From: Candidatus Nealsonbacteria bacterium CG08_land_8_20_14_0_20_36_22
GTDB taxonomy: Bacteria; Patescibacteriota; Minisyncoccia; Minisyncoccales; GWA2-38-27
DNA length: 8,124 nt
NCBI GenBank assembly: GCA_002774555.1
Contig: PEYC01000049.1
Span: 1-8,124 of the forward strand
Reading direction: 5' to 3'
Position 1 is the stretch's first letter; each line of letters begins with the position of its first letter. Shown here piece by piece: positions 3,995 to 8,124 of this stretch. The position numbers and the translations under genes were made by a program. The notes under the pieces were generated by a model. It made no database searches. It was not told the origin of the DNA and saw only the letters and a program-made list of their open reading frames with translations.

Positions 3995-6025
3995 ATGATT
4001 TCAATTCCAATTATTATATCTATTTTATCCTTATTTTTTGTTTATTACTTGATTTCCTGGATTAAAAAGCAAGATATGGGTTCTGAGAAAATGCAGGAGA
4101 TATTCAGGGCGATTAAGAAAGGAGCCAATGCTTTTTTAGAGAGACAGTATAAGGCCATTGGTCTAATGACAGTTATTTTAGCTCTGATTTTTTTTGTAAT
4201 TTATAGTCTAGCTGGAAACTGGCTTTATGGTCTTCAGTTATCCCTTGCTTTTATTTTCGGTGCTTTTTGTTCTGCCCTTTCAGGTCTTATTGGTATGTGG
4301 ATAGCTGTTCGGGCTAATGTCAGGACAGCTTCAGCCAGCCAGACCAGTTTTAGCAGGGCCTTAACTATTGCTCTTCGGGGAGGAGCGGTTTCGGGAATTG
4401 CTATTGTAGCTATCAGTTTGATTGGGATAACTTTTCTTTTTTTAATTTATACTTTTTTAGGATATGAACCAACCAAGGTTCCTTCTCTTATTATTGGTTT
4501 TGGTTTCGGAGCAAGTTTAGTTGCTCTTTTCGCTCAGTTGGGAGGAGGGATTTACACCAAGGCAGCTGATGTTGGAGCTGATTTGGTTGGCAAAATAGAA
4601 AAAGGAATTCCGGAAGATGATCCTCGCAATCCGGCTGTGATAGCTGACCTGGTCGGCGATAATGTTGGCGACTGTGCTGGTAGAGGGGCAGACCTTTTTG
4701 AATCAACGGCCGCTGAAAATATTGGAGCTATGATTTTAGGAGTAGCCCTTTTCCCCCACTTTGGAATTAAGGGTATTCTCTTTCCTTTGGTTTTGAGAGC
4801 ATTTGGATTAATTGCTTCTATAATAGGAGTTTTAATGGCTAGAGCTAAAGAGGGGGACAATCCCCTCAGGGCTTTAAATAAGGGCTATTTTGTTACTACC
4901 TTGCTTGCTGCCGTAGCTTTTTATTTCCTAACTCTTCAGCTTCTTGGCAATATTTGGTTTTTCTACGCTGGCTTAGTGGGTCTTTTAACTAGTATTGCCT
5001 TTGTCTATATCACCCAATACTATACTGAAGTCAAATATCGACCAGTCCAAGAAATTGCTAAAGCGTCTCAAACCGGCCATGCCACCAATATTATTAGCGG
5101 GTTTTCAGTAGGGCTTGAATGCACAGGCCTTACTGTAATTACTATATCTTTGGCTTTAATTACTGCTTTTAAATTAGGTTCTATGACAGGGTTTTCTGGC
5201 GGAGGGCTTTATGGGACAGCTGTTGCCACTATGGGAATGCTGGCTACGGCTGCCTATATTTTAGCCATGGATACTTTCGGTCCAATTACTGACAATGCTG
5301 GGGGGATTGTTGAGATGTCTGGAGCTTCAGAGCAAGCCCGTAAGATTACCGATAAATTAGATACAGCCGGCAATACTACCAAGGCCTTGACTAAAGGATA
5401 TGCTATGGGAAGCGCAGCCTTAGCAGCTTTTTTACTCTTTTCAGCCTATTTAAAAGAAGCTAATTTGGAAATTGTAAATTTAGCCAAAGTAGAAGTTTTT
5501 ATAGGAGGGCTAATTGGGGCAATGTTAGTTTTCTTTTTTAGCGCTTTTGCTATTAGAGCAGTAGGTAAGGCAGCTTCAAAGATAGTGGAGGAAGTTAGGC
5601 AACAGTTTAGGGAAAATCCTGGGATTATGGCTGGAACCAGCAAGCCAGATTATGCCAGATGCGTAGATATTACTACTAAAGCCGCTTTAAAACAAATGGT
5701 CTTACCAGGCCTCTTGGCAGTAATAGTCCCAATAATTGTTGGAGTTGTTTTAAGAGCCGAGGCAGAGGCGGGTCTTATTATGGTAGGAACTATAGTCGGC
5801 GTTCTTTTGTCTACTGTTTTGAATAATGCCGGTGCTGCTTGGGATAATGCCAAGAAATTTATTGAAGCAGGAAATTTAGGTGGGAAAGGTAGCCCGGCTC
5901 ATGCCGCTAGCATCACCGGTGACACGGTTGGTGACCCATTTAAAGATACAGCTGGTCCCTCTTTGCACGTTTTGGTTAAATTGTTAGGTACTTTATCTTT
6001 GGCTTTAGTAGCTTTATTTATATAA
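3995..6025 (+). CDS. hppA: Membrane-bound proton-pumping pyrophosphatase, K+-independent type
   Basis: This integral membrane enzyme couples hydrolysis of cytoplasmic pyrophosphate to proton export. The 676 residues and about 16 hydrophobic segments fit the bacterial family. The catalytic blocks are intact: DVGADLVGKIE (192-202) followed by PEDDPRNPAVIADLVGDNVG and GRGADLFES, the TDNAGGIVEMSG block in the middle, and GDTVGDPFKDTAGPS near the C-terminus. The subtype signature reads GNTTKALTKG, with Lys at 463 and Thr at 466. These correspond to the Lys/Thr pair that marks the K+-independent, H+-pumping class (K+-dependent enzymes have Ala/Gly). The ATG 8 bases after the nusA stop gives a clean first membrane helix (MISIPIIISILSLFFVYYLI), and no Shine-Dalgarno sequence is seen. 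It is probably co-transcribed with nusA and clpP. In an organism with little or no respiration it could set membrane potential from biosynthetic pyrophosphate, or run in reverse. This physiological role is inferred. Confidence 0.96.
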   Translation: MISIPIIISILSLFFVYYLISWIKKQDMGSEKMQEIFRAIKKGANAFLERQYKAIGLMTVILALIFFVIYSLAGNWLYGLQLSLAFIFGAFCSALSGLIGMWIAVRANVRTASASQTSFSRALTIALRGGAVSGIAIVAISLIGITFLFLIYTFLGYEPTKVPSLIIGFGFGASLVALFAQLGGGIYTKAADVGADLVGKIEKGIPEDDPRNPAVIADLVGDNVGDCAGRGADLFESTAAENIGAMILGVALFPHFGIKGILFPLVLRAFGLIASIIGVLMARAKEGDNPLRALNKGYFVTTLLAAVAFYFLTLQLLGNIWFFYAGLVGLLTSIAFVYITQYYTEVKYRPVQEIAKASQTGHATNIISGFSVGLECTGLTVITISLALITAFKLGSMTGFSGGGLYGTAVATMGMLATAAYILAMDTFGPITDNAGGIVEMSGASEQARKITDKLDTAGNTTKALTKGYAMGSAALAAFLLFSAYLKEANLEIVNLAKVEVFIGGLIGAMLVFFFSAFAIRAVGKAASKIVEEVRQQFRENPGIMAGTSKPDYARCVDITTKAALKQMVLPGLLAVIVPIIVGVVLRAEAEAGLIMVGTIVGVLLSTVLNNAGAAWDNAKKFIEAGNLGGKGSPAHAASITGDTVGDPFKDTAGPSLHVLVKLLGTLSLALVALFI

Positions 6026-6052
6026 AAGAGTATACTAAAGAAGTAATTAGAC

Positions 6053-6637
6053 ATGAATCTTGTTCCCACTGTTATAGAGAAAACAAAATACGGAGAAAGG
6101 GCTTATGATATTTATTCTCGGCTTTTAAAAGAAAGGATTGTTTTTTTGGCCGGGCCGATTGTAGACGCTTTGGCCAATTCGGTTATTGCCCAGCTCTTAT
6201 TTTTGGCCAGCCAAGACCCAAAGAGAGATATTCAACTTTATATTAATACTCCCGGCGGTTCGGTAACAGCCGGTCTGGCGATTTACGATACTATGCAGTA
6301 TATAAAATGTCCGGTTGCTACTATTTGTTTCGGTTTAGCCGGTTCAATGGGAGCTGTTTTGTTAGCTGCCGGAGAAAAAGGTAAACGTTTTGCTTTACCA
6401 AACACCGAGGTCTTGCTTCATCAAGTGGCCGGCGGTGCTATTGGAGCGGCAATAGAGATTGAGATTACAGCCAAACAGATTATTAAAATTAAAAATAAAT
6501 TAAATCAAATCTTGGCTAAACATACCGGTCAGCTGTTGGAAAAAGTAGAAAAAGACACGGATAGGGACTTTTATCTTTCAGCTGAAGAGGCAAAGGACTA
6601 CGGCATCATTGACCAAATCATAAAAACCAAAGAATAA
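6053..6637 (+). CDS. clpP: ATP-dependent Clp protease proteolytic subunit ClpP
   Basis: ClpP is the serine peptidase of the Clp complex. It forms two stacked heptameric rings fed by an AAA+ unfoldase (ClpX, ClpA or ClpC), none of which is in this window. The 194 residues are full length and carry the catalytic triad S98 (GLAGSMGA), H123 (LLHQ) and D172 (DTDRDFYLSAEEAKDYG), in the same numbering as Bacillus ClpP. The N-terminal VPTVIEKTKYGERAYDIYSR, the oxyanion-side NTPGGSVTAG and the block LAAGEKGKRFALPN are typical. No long propeptide is present. The strand after the catalytic His reads HQVAGGAIGAAIEI where most ClpPs have HQPxGGxxGQAxDI, a departure in the handle region used for ring-ring contact and substrate binding. 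The gene lies 27 bases after hppA and 38 before rny. A weak AAGAAG 11 bases before ATG 6053 could assist initiation. Confidence 0.96.
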   Translation: MNLVPTVIEKTKYGERAYDIYSRLLKERIVFLAGPIVDALANSVIAQLLFLASQDPKRDIQLYINTPGGSVTAGLAIYDTMQYIKCPVATICFGLAGSMGAVLLAAGEKGKRFALPNTEVLLHQVAGGAIGAAIEIEITAKQIIKIKNKLNQILAKHTGQLLEKVEKDTDRDFYLSAEEAKDYGIIDQIIKTKE

Positions 6638-6675
6638 AAAAGTAATCATGATAAATAACCAAATTCTTATTAAAT

Positions 6676-8124
6676 ATGTATCAATTTATCCTAGTTTTAA
6701 TAGGTGTTTTTACTTTAGCAATAGGTTCAATTTTGGGTTACTTTGCCCGACAATCAATTGCCAGAAAGAGAGCGGACACCATAGAAACAACTCTTCAAAA
6801 GAAAATTTCTCAAACAAAAAAAGAAGCAGATGAAATAATTTCCAAAGCCAGAGAAAAAGCAGTTCAAATTTTTGAGGAAGCGAAAAAAGAAAGAGAGACC
6901 CAGCACCGAGAATTTTTTAAAACAGAAAAACTTTTATTGAGAAGAGAAAATGTTTTGGCTGAAAAAAGTTCCAAATTGGAAGAAAAAGAAGCAGAATTTT
7001 TACAGAAAGTCCAAAGACTTCGGGAAATAAAAGCAAGCCTGGAGGACTTAAAACAAGAGGCCGTGAAAAATTTAGAGAGGGTTTCCAAACTTTCCAAAGA
7101 GGAAGCAAAGAAAGAATTATTTGAAGACCTGGAAAAAGAACAACAGAAAGAAATTATTGAGAAAATGGAAAAATTAGAAAGAACTGGCTTTGAGAAACTT
7201 GAGAACAGGGCAAAGGAGATATTGGCCTTGGCAATTCAAAAGTGCGCTTTTTCCCAGGCCCAAGAAATGACTACTACCACCGTAGCTCTTCCGAATGAAG
7301 AAATTAAAGGAAGGATTATTGGAAAAGAAGGAAGAAATATTAGGGCTTTGGAGCAGGCAACCGGCTGCGAAATTGTGGTAGACGAGACGCCAGAAGCAGT
7401 GATGATTTCCGGGTTTGATCCAGTTAGAAGGCACATTGCCAAAATTGCTTTAGAAAAGTTAATTCATGATGGAAGGATACAGCCAGCAAGGATTGAAGAT
7501 ACTGTGAAGGCGGTGGAAACGGAAATTGCCTCTCAAATAAGAGAGGCAGGAGAGAAGGTAGTTTATGACACGGCCGTAGTTGACCTTGACCCAAAGCTCG
7601 TTCAGCTTTTGGGAAGGTTGAAATTTAGAACCAGTTACGGCCAAAATGTTTTACTTCATTCTTTGGAAGTTTGTTATTTGGCAGCAGCCCTTGCTTCAGA
7701 ATTAGGAGCCAATATCAAGGTGGCTCGTAAAGCAGGTTTGCTTCATGATATTGGGAAAGCAGTGGACCATCAAATTCAGGGTTCTCACACAGACATCGGG
7801 ATTAAAATCTTAGAGAAATTTGGAGTGGAAAAAGAAGTGATAAATGCCATGAAGTCCCATCACGAAGAGTATCCGGCAGAGAGCTTAGAGGCAGTTTTGG
7901 TTCAAACAGCAGATCAAATTTCAGGAGCCAGACCAGGGGCAAGAAAGGATACCCTTGAAAATTATCTTAAGCGGTTGGAGGAACTTGAGGGAATAGCTTT
8001 ATCTTTTAAGGGGATAGAAAAGGTTTATGCCATTCAGGCAGGTAGAGAGGTTCGTGTTTTTGTAAAGCCCGGAGAGGTTGATGATTTAGGAGCAAAGAAA
8101 TTAGCCCGGGAAATTGCCAATAGA
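6676..8124 (+). CDS. rny: Ribonuclease Y (3'-truncated by the window end)
   Basis: RNase Y is a membrane-anchored endoribonuclease that starts mRNA decay in many bacteria lacking RNase E. The frame is open from ATG 6676 for 483 codons to the last base. The family is usually about 510-520 residues, so roughly 30 are cut off by the window edge, not by mutation. Domains in order are one N-terminal membrane helix (about 3-23, FILVLIGVFTLAIGSILGYF), a long Glu/Lys coiled coil (about 28-195), and a KH domain with loop GKEG (216-219) in GRIIGKEGRNIRALEQATG. The HD metal-dependent phosphohydrolase domain follows, with H328 (LLHSLE), H357/D358 (LLHDIGK), SHHEEYP and later TADQISGARPGARKD. The start was chosen because it gives the full anchor helix. 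A nearby ATG at 6648 is in another frame. No Shine-Dalgarno sequence is seen. It is probably the distal gene of the nusA-hppA-clpP transcript. Confidence 0.95.
   Translation, partial: MYQFILVLIGVFTLAIGSILGYFARQSIARKRADTIETTLQKKISQTKKEADEIISKAREKAVQIFEEAKKERETQHREFFKTEKLLLRRENVLAEKSSKLEEKEAEFLQKVQRLREIKASLEDLKQEAVKNLERVSKLSKEEAKKELFEDLEKEQQKEIIEKMEKLERTGFEKLENRAKEILALAIQKCAFSQAQEMTTTTVALPNEEIKGRIIGKEGRNIRALEQATGCEIVVDETPEAVMISGFDPVRRHIAKIALEKLIHDGRIQPARIEDTVKAVETEIASQIREAGEKVVYDTAVVDLDPKLVQLLGRLKFRTSYGQNVLLHSLEVCYLAAALASELGANIKVARKAGLLHDIGKAVDHQIQGSHTDIGIKILEKFGVEKEVINAMKSHHEEYPAESLEAVLVQTADQISGARPGARKDTLENYLKRLEELEGIALSFKGIEKVYAIQAGREVRVFVKPGEVDDLGAKKLAREIANR

Noticed and set aside
4552..4860. 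102-codon open frame on the minus strand within hppA
   Set aside because: It is antisense to the most conserved part of the pyrophosphatase. The Ala/Pro/Ser-rich product is what reverse reading of that codon usage gives.
5999..6036. Possible internal promoter before clpP (TTGGCT with TATAAA, or TATACT)
   Set aside because: The -35 matches only 4/6, the spacers are 16 or 26 bases, and the stretch is at the AT-rich end of hppA. Co-transcription is simpler.
6648..6833. 61-codon + strand frame beginning at ATG 6648, before rny
   Set aside because: It runs out of frame through the rny anchor and coiled coil. The rny frame from 6676 has full family domains.
6864..7097. Minus-strand open frames opposite the rny coiled coil
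   Set aside because: Glu/Lys-rich codons on the + strand produce Phe/Ser/Leu-rich open frames on the other strand. There is no start context or domain.

Overview
The window looks like a chromosomal segment of a Patescibacteria (CPR) bacterium, probably Parcubacteria-like. This is inferred from AT-rich, tightly packed genes almost without Shine-Dalgarno sequences, a many-pass histidine kinase with the H-box variant HHLRTPL, a stand-alone receiver domain, a small RelE-type toxin-antitoxin pair, and a PSFVKTTEGK-type palindromic insert in the NusA tail. TGA ends the kinase, antitoxin and receiver genes at natural protein ends. That argues against the TGA=Gly lineages (Gracilibacteria, Absconditabacteria). 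All real genes lie on the + strand, and no rRNA, tRNA, CRISPR array or transposase was seen.

Region 1 (1-2622) is an accessory signalling segment. A membrane histidine kinase (19-1632) is followed by an antitoxin/toxin pair with an ATGA overlap (1673-2136). Next comes a short broken copy of the 3' end of a histidine kinase gene (about 2153-2206), then a single-domain response regulator (2227-2622). The kinase tail and the DNA just after it are therefore present twice, once on each side of the toxin-antitoxin module. This suggests that a kinase-regulator pair was interrupted or partly replaced. The surviving scar appears to carry the regulator's promoter, which would start transcription on the regulator's own ATG. 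The kinase is compositionally mosaic: its membrane half is very AT-rich and its cytoplasmic half is much richer in GC.

Region 2 (2623-2762) is the longest gap. It holds a small GC-rich islet, a probable promoter with a perfect TTGACA -35, and a hairpin plus T-tract that abuts the preferred nusA start codon. The last is a candidate attenuator.

Region 3 (2763-8124) is a core operon: nusA (transcription elongation/termination), hppA (a proton-pumping membrane pyrophosphatase with the K+-independent signature), clpP (protease subunit) and rny (ribonuclease Y, cut by the window end about 30 codons short of a usual length). Gaps are 8, 27 and 38 bases and no clear internal terminator was seen, so co-transcription is likely. 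Together the genes cover transcription control, membrane energisation from pyrophosphate, protein turnover and mRNA turnover.

No wholly new system was recognised. The most unusual items are the kinase-tail scar around the toxin-antitoxin module, the nusA leader hairpin and the palindromic insert coding inside NusA.
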